From Halostella pelagica (GTDB taxonomy: Archaea > Halobacteriota > Halobacteria > Halobacteriales > Natronoarchaeaceae): DNA of 64,000 nucleotides. Every line of letters begins with the position of its first letter. Positions within the stretch are counted from its first letter, which is position 1. Below, one piece after another: positions 1-9,417 of the stretch. The position numbers and the translations under genes were made by a program. The notes beneath the pieces are model-generated. The model had not been told where the DNA came from. It saw nothing but the letters and a program-made list of their open reading frames with translations, and did not search any database. The stretch spans positions 124,001-188,000 of the forward strand of contig CP040680.1 of assembly GCA_005954745.1 (NCBI GenBank), written 5' to 3'.

Positions 1-147
1 CGTCGTCGAGCGCGCTCTCGCCAAGCGAGAGCACATCCAGTAGCTCGTTGATGGCGTCGAGGTGCTGTTGAACTCGGCGACCGCTTCGGAGTTTCGTTCA
101 ATCGCCGCCTCCAACTCGAATGGCTCAGGGTTCTGCGGTTCAGACAT
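1..147 (-). pseudogene. DUF1641-family protein, 5' part, frameshifted, runs off window
   Basis: The reading frame opens at 147 with MSEPQNPEPFELEAAIERN and shows the start typical of haloarchaeal DUF1641 proteins. Around positions 60-70 the family sequence (LDAINELLDVLSLGESALDD) continues in another frame, which fits loss of one base. DUF1641 proteins usually follow sulfide:quinone oxidoreductase genes, and here the ATG lies 2 nt after the stop of an SQR remnant. The 3' part is outside the window. A sequencing error could mimic the shift, but the neighbouring SQR also carries two nonsense codons, so decay is more likely. Confidence 0.6.
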
Positions 148-149
148 GG

Positions 150-449
150 TCAGAGCAATCCTCGTGCAGTCAGCCAGTAGGACTCGTTGTACGCCAGTTT
201 CGACCAGTAGAGTTTCTCCGAAGGCGGCGCGGGCGACGGGGGATTCTCGTAGTCGAACTCGACGAATGACGCCGCATCGATTTCCGTTTCGATGAAGCAC
301 AGCGTCTTCCCGTCTTAGGTCGCCGTCGCCGGTCGGCCGCGAATCTCGCTGGCGAGGCGCTGTCCGACGATGCCGGCCTAGTAATGGGCGACGCTGCCCG
401 CATTGGGGACGCCGGTGTCGGTGGTGTCGTTATGCTCGATGTCAGTCAT
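150..449 (-). pseudogene. Sulfide:quinone oxidoreductase C-terminal remnant with two nonsense codons
   Basis: One frame of 99 codons from an ATG at 449 resembles only the last quarter of haloarchaeal SQR-type FAD/NAD(P) oxidoreductases. It contains DGKTLCFIE, VEFDYENPPSP and the end YNESYWLTARGLL. It is interrupted by TAG at 378-380, after SVAHY where a Glu codon is expected, and by TAA at 315-317, before DGKT where Tyr is expected. Both look like single-base changes. Full SQR is near 400 residues, so the FAD-binding part is gone. The order SQR then DUF1641 is the usual operon order. Not functional. Confidence 0.65.
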
Positions 450-574
450 AGAGCTCACAGGCGGCAGTTAGAACTGTCTAATTATAGTATTGTATGCGAA
501 TTGCAAGATTGTAAAAATATGTGGATCGAGAATGGGCGACAAAGGAGTGATATTGAAATCGTAGAGTAGGGCGT

Positions 575-1168
575 TTACCGCTCGAATACTAGCGCGTAGT
601 GGTACGGCGGCAACTCGACCTGCCGGTCGAGCGTAAACGGTGCGGCTGGAAGTACGGCATATTCAGTTTCTCTCGGCGTCATCCGAAGTTCCGTCGGGGG
701 TCCCCGAGGTTCAGTCCCGACAGTCGTCGTTTCACGCGGGCGATCATGCCAGTTGACGATGACCAGGCTTCCGCCAGGTTCGATCACCCGGAACGCTTGC
801 TCGACCAACCCGGACTGGTCGTCGACGCCGTGGAACGTGTTTGCCACGACGAGCGTGCTGACTGAATCGGGGAGGACGCCAGTCAGGTTCCTGGCGTCAC
901 CGAGAATCGGAACCACGTTCTCGATGTCTTGCTGTTCGGCTAAGTCGTCGAGTTCATCGAGCAGTGACGCATCCAAGTCGATAGCGTAAACGGGCTCAGG
1001 GTCGACAATTCGAGCGGCTGGAAGCGCAAAGTAGCCGCTTCCACAGCCGACTTCGGCGACCGACTTGCCGGACTCGACGCCGAGTTCCCGGAGTGTCGCG
1101 CCGGGTGTCGGCCAGAGTTTGCTCCACCAGTCCCAGTCGGGCTGGCCGGTATTCTGGAAGCGTTCCAT
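575..1168 (-). CDS. Class I SAM-dependent methyltransferase
   Basis: This 197-residue protein has the Rossmann SAM-binding motif VAEVGCGSGYFALP at residues 38-50 and an acidic strand end (AIDLD, about residue 62) for the ribose hydroxyls. ILGDAR near residue 88 matches the adenine-binding acidic motif. It is a methyltransferase type 11/25-like domain with no obvious substrate domain. It starts 2 nt after the stop of the DUF2892 gene, so the two are probably co-transcribed. Similar small methyltransferases sit in haloarchaeal SQR/thiol clusters, which fits the neighbours. The substrate is unknown. Confidence 0.8.
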   Translation of the reverse strand: MERFQNTGQPDWDWWSKLWPTPGATLRELGVESGKSVAEVGCGSGYFALPAARIVDPEPVYAIDLDASLLDELDDLAEQQDIENVVPILGDARNLTGVLPDSVSTLVVANTFHGVDDQSGLVEQAFRVIEPGGSLVIVNWHDRPRETTTVGTEPRGPPTELRMTPRETEYAVLPAAPFTLDRQVELPPYHYALVFER

Positions 1169-1170
1169 CC

Positions 1171-1395
1171 CTAGCGGGACCCCGACGTGTCCACTCCCAG
1201 CAGGCGGTACAGGAGACAGACTCGAACGAACCCAGTCCCGGCGAGAACGAGACCCAGCAGCGTCAGCACTGTGCCGACCACCGTCCCAACTCCAAGCAGC
1301 CCCGCGAGTGTGGCCACTCCGACAGCAGCCAAACCCAGCCCGATACCGATCCGGATTCGTCTGTCTGCCGCACCAATATTGTTCTTCATACCCAC
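1171..1395 (-). CDS. DUF2892 (YgaP-type) small membrane protein
   Basis: This 74-residue protein begins MGMKNNIGAADRRIRI, the usual N-terminus of DUF2892 proteins. It then has two hydrophobic helices (about 16-36 and 39-60) and a short tail with CLLYRLLGVDT. In YgaP a similar membrane pair anchors a rhodanese domain. Stand-alone versions are frequent in archaeal sulfur-handling loci. It lies upstream of the methyltransferase with a 2-nt gap and probably leads that operon. The likely role is membrane association of sulfur-transfer proteins, an inference from family and context. Confidence 0.8.
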   Translation of the reverse strand: MGMKNNIGAADRRIRIGIGLGLAAVGVATLAGLLGVGTVVGTVLTLLGLVLAGTGFVRVCLLYRLLGVDTSGSR

Positions 1396-1484
1396 AAATA
1401 CACTATACTAACGCCTAAGTCTTTCCCAATGGCTTCCTCTCACCGCCCAAGCAGTCTGGCACAAGCGCCAGCCTGGAGGCGTTA

Positions 1485-2732
1485 CTAACCGAACTGGAAC
1501 TGCCACTGTCCTGGTAGCTGAGCATAGACGACGGCGTTGTCGACGAGTACGTCTACCGGAACGTACTCATCCGGCACGTGGACGGTGTCGGTTCCTAGTG
1601 CAAACTCGACGGTCGGGATGTCTGCATTCCGGAGTTTCTTGGCGTCACCACCACCCGTAGCGCTCCGCCTGAAGACGCGATCACCCGTGGCCTCCTCCGC
1701 GGTCGACGCGACGGCTTCGACGAGGGGGCTGGCGGGTGCTTCGGCGGTACCGACGCTCCAGGAGACGTCGGCTATCGTGATACCTTCGCAGTCGGCGACG
1801 CACTCCCGAATCTTCGCGAGCACATCGGGCGTGTGGACACCTGCGGTCAGTCGTACGTCAACTTCGGCGTGCGCAGACTGCGGGACGGTGTTTATCGCGT
1901 CCCCGCCCTCGAGGACGCCGAGATTGATCGATGGGTACCAGAACAGCTCTCGAGCGGCGGCCTCACCCATAGAGGGGGCGTAGTATTCGACTGACTCCTC
2001 GACGATCGGTGCCACGTCGGCGTTGATCTCGAGTCGCTGGGTGCCAAACCGTTCGCGCATAGTCCCAATGGCGTCGTAGAGCCGGTCGATGGCGTTGACG
2101 CCGAGTACTGGCCGGGAGCCGTGGGCCCCCTCACCGCTGGCTTCGAGCGTCAGCCAAATGCTGCCCCGGTCCGCGATTGTGACGGAGTGGCGGCCTTCCT
2201 CGCAGGTCGGCTCGCCAATCACGCATGCGTCAGCGTCGAACTTTCCAGCGTCAAGTAACGCTGGCAAGCCAGCGTCACCACCCACTTCCTCGTCGCTCAC
2301 GAACGCGAATTGGAGGTCGACTGGTGGATCAGTGTCGGTGGCAGCGAAAGCCTGAATTGCGAACAGCATCGACGCCACGGCACCTTTCATGTCGGTTGCA
2401 CCGCGTCCGTAGACGTGTTCATCGACGCGCTTGCCAAGTGGATCGTGGGACCAGGCATCTGCGTCGAAGGGGACCGTATCGAGGTGGCCATTATATAGCA
2501 GTGTGTGGTCAGACTCACCCGGTAGTCGAACGAGCAGATTCGGCTTTGCTGGATCGACTGCAAAACGCTCCACATCGACCGGAAGCGGGGCGAGGAATTG
2601 GTCGATTGCGGCGACCATTTCGCGCGTGTCGCCGGGCGGGTTCGACGTATCAATTGCGAGGAGGTCGAGGGTGAGCGCGACCAGTTCCTCTCGGTGTGCT
2701 CGCACGTACTCGGGTGGCGTAGCGTCGCTCAT
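1485..2732 (-). CDS. M20-family metallopeptidase/deacylase (ArgE/DapE/CPG2-like)
   Basis: This 415-residue zinc hydrolase has the M20 signature NGHLDTVP with metal ligands H83 and D85, bridging D114 in GRGATDMKGA, and catalytic E148 followed by metal ligand E149 in SDEEVGG. A dimerization domain follows from about 190 to 310. Family members remove acyl groups from amino acids or cleave dipeptides, and the substrate cannot be read from sequence. Its ATG overlaps the stop of the upstream flavoprotein gene by 4 nt, so the two are translationally coupled. Confidence 0.85.
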   Translation of the reverse strand: MSDATPPEYVRAHREELVALTLDLLAIDTSNPPGDTREMVAAIDQFLAPLPVDVERFAVDPAKPNLLVRLPGESDHTLLYNGHLDTVPFDADAWSHDPLGKRVDEHVYGRGATDMKGAVASMLFAIQAFAATDTDPPVDLQFAFVSDEEVGGDAGLPALLDAGKFDADACVIGEPTCEEGRHSVTIADRGSIWLTLEASGEGAHGSRPVLGVNAIDRLYDAIGTMRERFGTQRLEINADVAPIVEESVEYYAPSMGEAAARELFWYPSINLGVLEGGDAINTVPQSAHAEVDVRLTAGVHTPDVLAKIRECVADCEGITIADVSWSVGTAEAPASPLVEAVASTAEEATGDRVFRRSATGGGDAKKLRNADIPTVEFALGTDTVHVPDEYVPVDVLVDNAVVYAQLPGQWQFQFG

Positions 2733-4081
2733 TCGCCCGCTAACTTCCCGTCGAGGACTTTCGCCGCCGTGAGTATCGGGTCCCAGACGGGGCTGAACGG
2801 TGGCGCGTACGCCAGGTCGGCGTTCCGAAGCTCGGTCACCGTCATACCGGCCGTGAGCGCCGTCGCGACCGTGTCGATACGCTTTGCGTCTTCCCGGCCG
2901 ACGACGCTCCCGCCCAGCAGCCGGCCGGACTCCCGGTCGGCCAGCAGCGTGACGGTAAGTTCCGAACCACCGGGGTAGTAGTGGGCCCGCGTCGGTGCCG
3001 ATATCGTGATCAGGACCGGGTCGAAGCCGGCGTCCCGCGCCCGCTGCTCGTCGACGATTCCGGTTCGAGCGGCACCCAGGTCGAACGCCTTGACGATGGC
3101 CGTTCCGGCGATCTCGCCGACCGGCTCCGGCTCGCCGACGACAGTCTGGCCGATTGCGCGGCCGGCGCGGTTGGCGGTCAGCGCCAGCGGCACGTGGTCC
3201 GGCTCGCCGGTTACGACGTGGCGTGCCTCCGCGCAGTCGCCCGCGGCGTAGATGTTCTCGTAGTTCGTCCGACCGTACTCGTCGGTCGCGATGGCTCCGG
3301 TCTTGCCCAGTTCGATGCCGGCATCCTCCGCCAAGTCGGTGTTCGGTTCGACACCGACGCCGACGATGGCGACGTCGGCGGGATAGGACTCGTCGTCGAG
3401 CGTGACGCGCTCGACCCGGTCGGCACCCTCGAAGCCTGACACGGCGGTGTCGAGGTGTAGTTCAACTCCCTGCTCGCGGAGGTGGTCCTCGACGACCTCG
3501 GCCACCGCGTCACCGAACGGTTGGAGGACGTGTGGCAGCATCTCGTAGAGGTGGACGTCGACGCCGCGCGTGGACAGAGCTTCGGCCATCTCGATACCGA
3601 CGTACCCGCCGCCGACGATGGCTGCGGAGTCCGGCGAGTGTTCGGTGATGTAGTTCTCAATGGCGTTGGCCTCGTCCATGTCATGGATCGTGAACACGCC
3701 GTCGAGGCCGAGCCCGTCGAACGGCGGTTCGATGGCGGTCGCACCCGTCGCGACGAGGAGGTGGTCGTAGGGCTGGTCGAGCGTCTCGCCGTCCCCCTCG
3801 ACGGTGATGGTTTCGCCCTCGGGGTCGATGCCGACTACCTCGTGGCCGGTTCGGAGGTCGATATCGCGCTCCTCGCGGAACTCCTCGGGCGTCACGGCGA
3901 CGAGAGCCTCCAGGTCCTCGACCTCGCCTTTGACGTGGTAAGGCATCCCGCAGGCAGCGTAGGATACCCACTCGCCCTTCTCGAAGACGACGACATCCAG
4001 CTCCGGGTCTTCGCGCTTGGCCTTACTTGCGGCGCTCATCCCCGCGGCGTCACCACCGACGACCACGAACGTGTCGCTCAT
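2729..4081 (-). CDS. CoA-disulfide reductase / NADH oxidase-like FAD flavoprotein
   Basis: This 450-residue two-dinucleotide-binding flavoprotein has an N-terminal FAD motif (VVVGGDAAGMSAA), a redox-active single cysteine C44 in YAACGMPY, and a second Rossmann motif (AIVGGGYVGIEMAEAL, about 155-170) for NAD(P)H. An FAD-contacting motif (YAAGDCAEA, about 290) and a dimerization domain follow. A single cysteine near residue 43 is the hallmark of CoA-disulfide reductases, per- and polysulfide reductases and peroxide-forming NADH oxidases. With SQR remnants and DUF2892 nearby, a thiol-disulfide or persulfide role is favoured. It is first gene of an operon with the M20 peptidase. Confidence 0.85.
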   Translation of the reverse strand: MSDTFVVVGGDAAGMSAASKAKREDPELDVVVFEKGEWVSYAACGMPYHVKGEVEDLEALVAVTPEEFREERDIDLRTGHEVVGIDPEGETITVEGDGETLDQPYDHLLVATGATAIEPPFDGLGLDGVFTIHDMDEANAIENYITEHSPDSAAIVGGGYVGIEMAEALSTRGVDVHLYEMLPHVLQPFGDAVAEVVEDHLREQGVELHLDTAVSGFEGADRVERVTLDDESYPADVAIVGVGVEPNTDLAEDAGIELGKTGAIATDEYGRTNYENIYAAGDCAEARHVVTGEPDHVPLALTANRAGRAIGQTVVGEPEPVGEIAGTAIVKAFDLGAARTGIVDEQRARDAGFDPVLITISAPTRAHYYPGGSELTVTLLADRESGRLLGGSVVGREDAKRIDTVATALTAGMTVTELRNADLAYAPPFSPVWDPILTAAKVLDGKLAGE

Positions 4082-4094
4082 ATCTCAGAGTTGA

Positions 4095-4265
4095 TGCGGT
4101 AGCGTCAAAAGTATTTTGTGGGATTCACAATATTGCTATATTCTCTCCGGTGGCTCAGAGCGATATTACTCGGAGAGAGAGGTACACTTCACGCGTGAGA
4201 TCGGTGACCGCGTAGCCGATATCCGCTGGGTCGTTCGCGAGCACCTGGAGCGAGAACTGGGGTGA
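4095..4265 (+). pseudogene. C-terminal remnant of an unidentified gene
   Basis: An open frame with no plausible start ends at 4265. It encodes a well-formed acidic C-terminus (SERYYSEREVHFTREIGDRV, then a helix ending HLERELG). Composition is typical of haloarchaeal coding DNA, while the upstream part (4095-4130) is AT-rich non-coding sequence. It looks like the tail of a truncated gene facing the SDR gene. I do not recognise the family. Confidence 0.35.
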
Positions 4266-4316
4266 TGAAGAATGAAACGCGAGTCACGGCCTCTTCATTC
4301 TCTCGTTAGAGCGGTT

Positions 4317-5084
4317 TTACCGCCAGCTGGTCCAGCCCCCGTCGACGACAAGTGACTCACCAGTCACGTAACTCGCCAGTTCACTCGCGAGGAATACTGC
4401 GGCCCCGCCGATCTCCTCGGGCTGTCCGTATCGTCCGAGAGGGATCTCCTCGAGCATTGCTTCGACCTGTTCCGGACTGATATCCTGATCGCCGGCGATT
4501 TTCGTCTCGATACTGCCCGGGTGGATAGCATTCACCCTGACCCCATCGTCAGCCAGCCTGTGTGCTAGCGAGTAGGTGAGCATAGTCAACCCACCCTTTG
4601 ACGCAGAATAGGTCGGCCAGTTCCCGTTTCCGAAGAGGCCAGCGATGCTCGAGATGTTGATGATGGTTCCCCCGTCGTGTTCGACCATTCGTTGAGCGGC
4701 GATCTGGGAGCCGAAGTAGGCTCCTTCGAGATTGACAGTCATCAACTGTCCATAGTCCTCTTCGGTGACTTCGAGGAAGTCATCGGGGTGCCAGATCCCG
4801 GCGTTGTTGACCATTACGTCGATACCACCGAACTCGTCGGCGGTGTCTACTGCCGTTTCGAGGTCCGTTCTGTTCGTGACGTCACAGTTTACGAACGTCG
4901 ACCGCGTGTCTGTCTCCTGTTCGATCTGTTCGTGCGTAGGGGTCCCCCCTTCCTTTGGCTCTTGTTGAATGTCTGCGACAATGATGGAGTGCGCCCCGTG
5001 GTTAGCGAACTCACGGGCGATGCCGCGGCCGATCCCTGAACTTCCGCCGGTTATGACGGCTGTCTGGCCGTCGAGTAATGCCAT
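4317..5084 (-). CDS. SDR-family oxidoreductase (FabG/glucose dehydrogenase-like)
   Basis: This 255-residue classical short-chain dehydrogenase has the nucleotide motif TGGSSGIG (12-19), NNAG (93-96), catalytic S145/S146 in INISS, and Y159-x-x-x-K163 (YSASK). It ends with a conserved SYVTGESLVVDGGWTSW tail. An insertion of about 20 residues follows the second strand (about 41-61, rich in Glu and Thr), as in several haloarchaeal SDRs. It reduces or oxidizes a carbonyl or alcohol with NAD(P)H. The substrate is unknown. It is flanked by gene remnants on both sides and appears monocistronic. Confidence 0.85.
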   Translation of the reverse strand: MALLDGQTAVITGGSSGIGRGIAREFANHGAHSIIVADIQQEPKEGGTPTHEQIEQETDTRSTFVNCDVTNRTDLETAVDTADEFGGIDVMVNNAGIWHPDDFLEVTEEDYGQLMTVNLEGAYFGSQIAAQRMVEHDGGTIINISSIAGLFGNGNWPTYSASKGGLTMLTYSLAHRLADDGVRVNAIHPGSIETKIAGDQDISPEQVEAMLEEIPLGRYGQPEEIGGAAVFLASELASYVTGESLVVDGGWTSWR

Positions 5085-5222
5085 GTTGGAACACCGTAGT
5101 ACAATTGGCGACGAGAGAGGTTAAATTCAGGCGGCCGGTTCCCGAGTACTTACATAAATATCCTGTCTTTGGGGTTCTCCCGGGTCGAGAGTGACCGTTC
5201 ACCGTCGTCGAGGGGTTCTATC

Positions 5223-5354
5223 CGTTTTGTCGTTATGAGGACTCGCGGTCGTGGTGGTCTCCCCTAACGTCTGCTGGGGAGCGTCACGAACTACGTCGTC
5301 ACGCACGCTGCTATCCCCGTTCACGTTGTGCCAACAGCCGATCAAAAGACATGA
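5223..5354 (+). pseudogene. UspA C-terminal remnant with in-frame stop
   Basis: A plus-strand frame encodes the end of a universal stress protein: RGRGGL, then TAA at 5265-5267, then LLGSVTNYVVTHAAIPVHVV. This matches the Usp ATP-binding signature G-2x-G-9x-G(S/T) and the last beta strand. Only about 43 codons survive and no start is present. It lies in the gap between two minus-strand genes. Confidence 0.55.
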
Positions 5355-5427
5355 TTTCGTTGGACGAATGACGATTTATTGATTCAAGATGACTCCCTCC
5401 TGGGTGGAACGAAGTAGGCCAGGTAGG

Positions 5428-5877
5428 TCACATTGCAGTGCTAGACTCCTTTCTGGAGGTCATCTCGTCGGGGACAAGTCGATAGAACTCGAATGGAACG
5501 TCCTTCACGGGGCGACCGAAGATGTCCACGAGCGGGATATGGACCTGTCGAAGGCCTTCGAGCGAATCCGTTGCGACCGACGCTTCGGTGGTCTCTTTCA
5601 ATTGCCCTTTGGCGATGACGCTCTGCCAGTTCTCGTCTTGTTGTCCGTAGACCACGAACGTAACGTGACTGCCGGCTACATCTCCCTTGTCACTATCGGG
5701 GCCGACGGCGAGCCTGAAGTAAAAGGTCGTATCGGACTTATCGTAGCCGTAGGAGACGGGGACGGAACGCGGCGATTCGTCGTCCGAACTTGGAAAGGAG
5801 ATGACGCCGGTGCCGCCGGTACCGAGGAACGCGTTGCGCTCTTCGGCGTCCATCGCTGTCGGTTCTGTATCACTCAT
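5428..5877 (-). CDS. Pyridoxamine 5'-phosphate oxidase-like FMN-binding protein
   Basis: This 149-residue single-domain split-barrel protein opens with an acidic N-terminus and then FLGTGGTGVISF. The core strands SVPVSYGYD and VTFVVYG are typical of the PNPOx-like flavin-binding barrel used by haloarchaeal stress proteins. It is shorter than true PdxH and lacks clear PLP-binding features, so a flavin or F420-type reductase, or a heme-utilization-like role, is as likely. The start at 5877 gives the complete N-terminal helix. Confidence 0.7.
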   Translation of the reverse strand: MSDTEPTAMDAEERNAFLGTGGTGVISFPSSDDESPRSVPVSYGYDKSDTTFYFRLAVGPDSDKGDVAGSHVTFVVYGQQDENWQSVIAKGQLKETTEASVATDSLEGLRQVHIPLVDIFGRPVKDVPFEFYRLVPDEMTSRKESSTAM

Positions 5878-5984
5878 GGTGGATACTACGATGGACGTCG
5901 GGATAAGTTCCCCCCTGAAATAATACGGACCAGCGGATCTTCGACGTACAACTCGTTGCGTATTCGCCGAGAACGAATGTCGAA

Positions 5985-6257
5985 ATAAGTAAGTACGCTG
6001 ACGAGCAGGACGCGGATTTGAGCGTCATCGGGCGACAGGGTATGACTGGAATCGGGAAGGGGCTCTTGGGTGGCGTTACCGCGCAGGTACTTCACCAGAG
6101 TGACATCCCGATGTTCGTTGTCCGGGGTGAAGATGCAGTTTCCGAGAAGAATAAGGGATATTCCCGGGTTCTCATTCCGACGGATGGGAGCGAAAACGCG
6201 GAAGCAGCTACCCCGCAGGGAGTAACTTATCGATACCGACTTCGGTCATTCCCCTGA
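5985..6257 (+). pseudogene. Tandem UspA remnant
   Basis: The frame carries the end of one Usp domain (DADLSVIGRQGMTGIGKGLL, then VLHQSDIPMFVV) followed by the start of a second (YSRVLIPTDGSENAEAA). After that it runs into unrelated residues and stops. This is the junction of a two-domain UspA with both outer ends missing. The first in-frame ATG (6018) falls inside the family signature, so it is not a true start. It lies just upstream of the cation ATPase. Confidence 0.6.
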
Positions 6258-6343
6258 TATATACGTATTCGACGTGCTCCATAAGGAACTCCACGTGATG
6301 AAAACTCAAATAGACTCCTCGGTTATGAGGATCGACTGCGGGA

Positions 6344-8968
6344 TTGGTCCTCTATAATACGCTCGGGATTGAGTATCCAATTGTGGTCGACGATCCGCAC
6401 AGCCAGTCGGCCGATTCAGTCTTGTCGGCCTATGACACGACTGCTGATGGATTGGCTACTGGGGAGGCCAAGCAGCGGTTCGTGGAGTACGGCGAGAACG
6501 AGGTCGTCCAGGTGAGCGAGCGCACTCGACTATCTATCCTCGCCGCGCAGTTCGACAGCGTCCTCATTTGGGTGCTGGTTGTTGCGGCTTTCCTCTCGGT
6601 CTGGGCCGGCCATACCATCGATGCTGTCCTCATCATCGTCATCGTCATCGCCAACGGTATCTTTGGCTTCGTCCAGGACTACCGCGCCGAACAGAGCCTC
6701 GAAGCGCTTCGGGAATTGACTGCTCCGAGGGCGACCGTCCGGCGGGATGGGATGACGGCAGAGATCGACGCGACCGAACTCGTCCCCGGTGACGTTGTTG
6801 AACTAGAAAGTGGAGACGTCGTGCCTGCCGATGGGCGACTCCTCGAAGAGACGGATCTTGAGGTCGACGAGGCCGCTCTCACGGGCGAGAGTGTGCCCGT
6901 TTCGAAGTCCACGGAACCGGTCGATCCCAATGCACCGCTTGCGGAGCACACCAGTATGGTGTACAAGGGAACGAACGTCACCCGCGGGAGGGGTGTCGCA
7001 GTCTTGTCCACAACCGGAATGGACACTGAGGTCGGCGCGATTGCCCGGGAACTGGCAGCCACCGAGGAGACGCGAACACCCCTCCAACAGGAATTGGACC
7101 AGCTCGGCCGTCGGCTCGGCCTCGGCGTGCTGGTGCTGGCTGCGCTCGTTGTTCCACTGTTGTTGCTTCGCGATACGCCAATAATTCAAGCCGGTCTTAC
7201 CGCGGTGTCGCTTGCGGTTGCCGCCGTTCCGGAGGGGCTGCCGGCTGTCGTGACGCTGACGCTCGCCCTCGGGGTGCGGACCATGGCGGAGGAAAACGCC
7301 CTCGTCCGAAGACTACCGGCCGTTGAGGCGCTAGGTGCCGTCGACGTTATCTGCACAGACAAGACGGGGACGCTCACCGAGGGGCGGATGACCGTCAGCA
7401 AAGTATGGGTGAACGACACCGTTGTCGCTCTCGACGAGACCGAGGATGTATTACTGGACGAGCGGGTAGAGCTGCTGTTACAGGCAGGCGCGCTCTGCAA
7501 CGACGCGACCCGAGACGAGGGCGATCCCACCGAAAAGGCGTTGGTCAAGGCGGCTGAAGATCACGGATTCGATGTCGAGGCGTTACGCGAAAAACAGCCC
7601 CGCACTGATGAGATTCCTTTCTCCTCCGAAACAAAGTGGATGGGGACTGTTCACGACAATCAGGGGTATGTGAAGGGGGCACCGGACGTCGTTCTCTCGA
7701 AATCTTCGTGCGTACTGACGGCGGACGGAACGGTTGCTCTCACGGCGGAAGCAGCCGACTGCGTTCGAGAACAGGTTCGGACGTTCGCCGACGACGCGCT
7801 CCGCGTGCTGGCCATCGCATACGCGGAAGATCCGGCTGATATCGAGAGCGACCTCGTGTTCGTCGGACTGGTCGGTTTGATCGATCCGCCGCGGGAGGAA
7901 GTTGCTGACGCCCTCGCGGCGACCGCGCGCGCCGGCATCGACGTGAAAATGGTAACCGGTGACAACGTTCGAACTGCCGCCGCTATCGCATCGTCGCTCG
8001 GGATGGGCCGGGAGGTGATGAAGGGACGTGAGATCGAAGCGATGGATGACGGCACGCTCTGCGAACGTGTTGAAGCGGTCGACGTGTTTGCCCGCACGTC
8101 TCCCGAACACAAGGTGCGCATTCTACGTGCGCTCCAGGCGAACGGGCACGTCGTCGCGATGACGGGCGACGGCGTCAACGACGCACCGGCGTTGAAGAAC
8201 GCCGACATCGGCGTCGCGATGGGCGTGCGCGGAACTGACGTGGCCAAACATGCGAGCGACGTGGTACTACTCAACGACAACTACGCGACCATCGAGCGAG
8301 CTGTCGAGCGCGGGCGAGCGATCTTTGACAACGTCTGGAAGTTCGTCGCCTACCTGCTCAGTGCGAATATCGCTGAAGTCGCAATCGTGTTTCTCGCGTC
8401 ACTCTTTGGCTACCTCGTGTTACCAGCTGTCCAGTTGTTATGGATCAATCTGCTCACCGACGGATTACCGGCGTTGGCACTGGGTGCAGATCCACAGAGC
8501 GGCGACATAATGGAGCGACCGCCGCGTGATCAAGACCGAGGTATCGTCGATCGCCGAATGCTCGGGCTCGTCGGGGGAACCGGTACAGTATCGACGGTAG
8601 TCATGCTCGGGTTGATGTTCTACACCCTTGATGGGGCGGTCGCCATCACGCCGTACGCGATGACGATGGTGTTCACGGGATTTGTCGCCCTCGAGTTCGA
8701 GAAGTTGTACGTCATCCGTTGGCTCCGAGAAACGCCGACGTTCTCAAATCCTTGGCTCGCACTCGCGGTCGGGGTATCGTTGGTGCTGCAGTTGGCCGTC
8801 CTGTATACCCCGCTCAATCAGTACTTAGGAACGGTTCCGCTGGAACTCGCTGACTGGATACTTATCGGTACTGTACTTGTCGCCGCGCTTCCCGGATACT
8901 TCGTCGTCGTCACCGCGATTAGACAGTATCTCCCTCTGACGTCGACCAACTGTGAATCACCTGATTAG
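6344..8968 (+). CDS. P-type (P2A-like) cation-transporting ATPase, probably Ca2+
   Basis: This is an 874-residue ion pump. It has an N-terminal cation-ATPase domain, the actuator motif LTGES (about 183), the membrane motif VPEGLP in the fourth helix typical of Ca2+/Mn2+ P2A pumps, and phosphorylation site D339-KTGT (numbered from the TTG). TGD and [20 protein letters not shown] hinge motifs follow, then a C-terminal six-helix domain. The open frame begins at a TTG. A GTG about 13 codons later, before DDPHSQS, may be the true start. It exports Ca2+ or related cations using ATP. Confidence 0.88.
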   Translation: MVLYNTLGIEYPIVVDDPHSQSADSVLSAYDTTADGLATGEAKQRFVEYGENEVVQVSERTRLSILAAQFDSVLIWVLVVAAFLSVWAGHTIDAVLIIVIVIANGIFGFVQDYRAEQSLEALRELTAPRATVRRDGMTAEIDATELVPGDVVELESGDVVPADGRLLEETDLEVDEAALTGESVPVSKSTEPVDPNAPLAEHTSMVYKGTNVTRGRGVAVLSTTGMDTEVGAIARELAATEETRTPLQQELDQLGRRLGLGVLVLAALVVPLLLLRDTPIIQAGLTAVSLAVAAVPEGLPAVVTLTLALGVRTMAEENALVRRLPAVEALGAVDVICTDKTGTLTEGRMTVSKVWVNDTVVALDETEDVLLDERVELLLQAGALCNDATRDEGDPTEKALVKAAEDHGFDVEALREKQPRTDEIPFSSETKWMGTVHDNQGYVKGAPDVVLSKSSCVLTADGTVALTAEAADCVREQVRTFADDALRVLAIAYAEDPADIESDLVFVGLVGLIDPPREEVADALAATARAGIDVKMVTGDNVRTAAAIASSLGMGREVMKGREIEAMDDGTLCERVEAVDVFARTSPEHKVRILRALQANGHVVAMTGDGVNDAPALKNADIGVAMGVRGTDVAKHASDVVLLNDNYATIERAVERGRAIFDNVWKFVAYLLSANIAEVAIVFLASLFGYLVLPAVQLLWINLLTDGLPALALGADPQSGDIMERPPRDQDRGIVDRRMLGLVGGTGTVSTVVMLGLMFYTLDGAVAITPYAMTMVFTGFVALEFEKLYVIRWLRETPTFSNPWLALAVGVSLVLQLAVLYTPLNQYLGTVPLELADWILIGTVLVAALPGYFVVVTAIRQYLPLTSTNCESPD

Positions 8969-8984
8969 CTGATTGAAAGCGGTA

Positions 8985-9045
8985 AGCACCCTTCCTCAAG
9001 GAGCCGCCGAAGGCGGCGAGTAGGCAGGGGTAGTTCACAGGATCT
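8985..9045. mobile_element. Possible IS200/IS605-type right-end remnant
   Basis: The stretch contains CACCCTTCCTCAAGGAGC, a GCCGCC-GAA-GGCGGC hairpin, then GAGTAGGCAGGGGTAGTTCA. From memory this resembles the structured 3' end of haloarchaeal IS200/IS605 (TnpB) elements, where the palindromic end also forms the guide RNA scaffold. No transposase or tnpB is nearby, so it would be a solo end. Recognition is by resemblance only. Confidence 0.4.
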
Positions 9046-9120
9046 CTCGATGCATGGTTCGTATATCGACGGGCAGATTCCGACACGCGATTTTTAGGGT
9101 GAACCCCCCTTTATTGAGAC

Positions 9121-9411
9121 ATGGCTACAGTCCGCCGGCTCGTAATCGATGTATTGAAACCACATGACCCGCCTCTGCTGGAATTCACAGACCAGGTCGC
9201 GGAAACAGAGAGTGTCGAGGGAGTGACGTCGTCTCTCATCGAACTGGACCAGGAGGTCCAGAATATCAAGCTCACATTCGAGGGGGAAGACATCGATTTC
9301 GCGGCGATCGAAGAGACGATCGAAAACCTCGGTGGGTCGGTCCACTCCGTGGATCAAGTTGCCTGTGGTGAATATGTCGTTACGGATCGGCGCACGTTAC
9401 AGGATGCCTGA
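9121..9411 (+). CDS. DUF211-family protein
   Basis: This 96-residue protein has the DUF211 pattern: VRRLVIDVLKPHDP at the start, SLIELDQEVQNIKLTFEG in the middle and IENLGGSVHSVDQVACG near the end. Members are small ferredoxin-fold-like archaeal proteins of unknown function that form oligomers and may bind metal. It is followed after 6 nt by a VIT-like membrane protein. That pairing recurs in haloarchaea and suggests a joint role, possibly in metal handling. Confidence 0.85.
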   Translation: MATVRRLVIDVLKPHDPPLLEFTDQVAETESVEGVTSSLIELDQEVQNIKLTFEGEDIDFAAIEETIENLGGSVHSVDQVACGEYVVTDRRTLQDA

Positions 9412-9417
9412 CTACCA

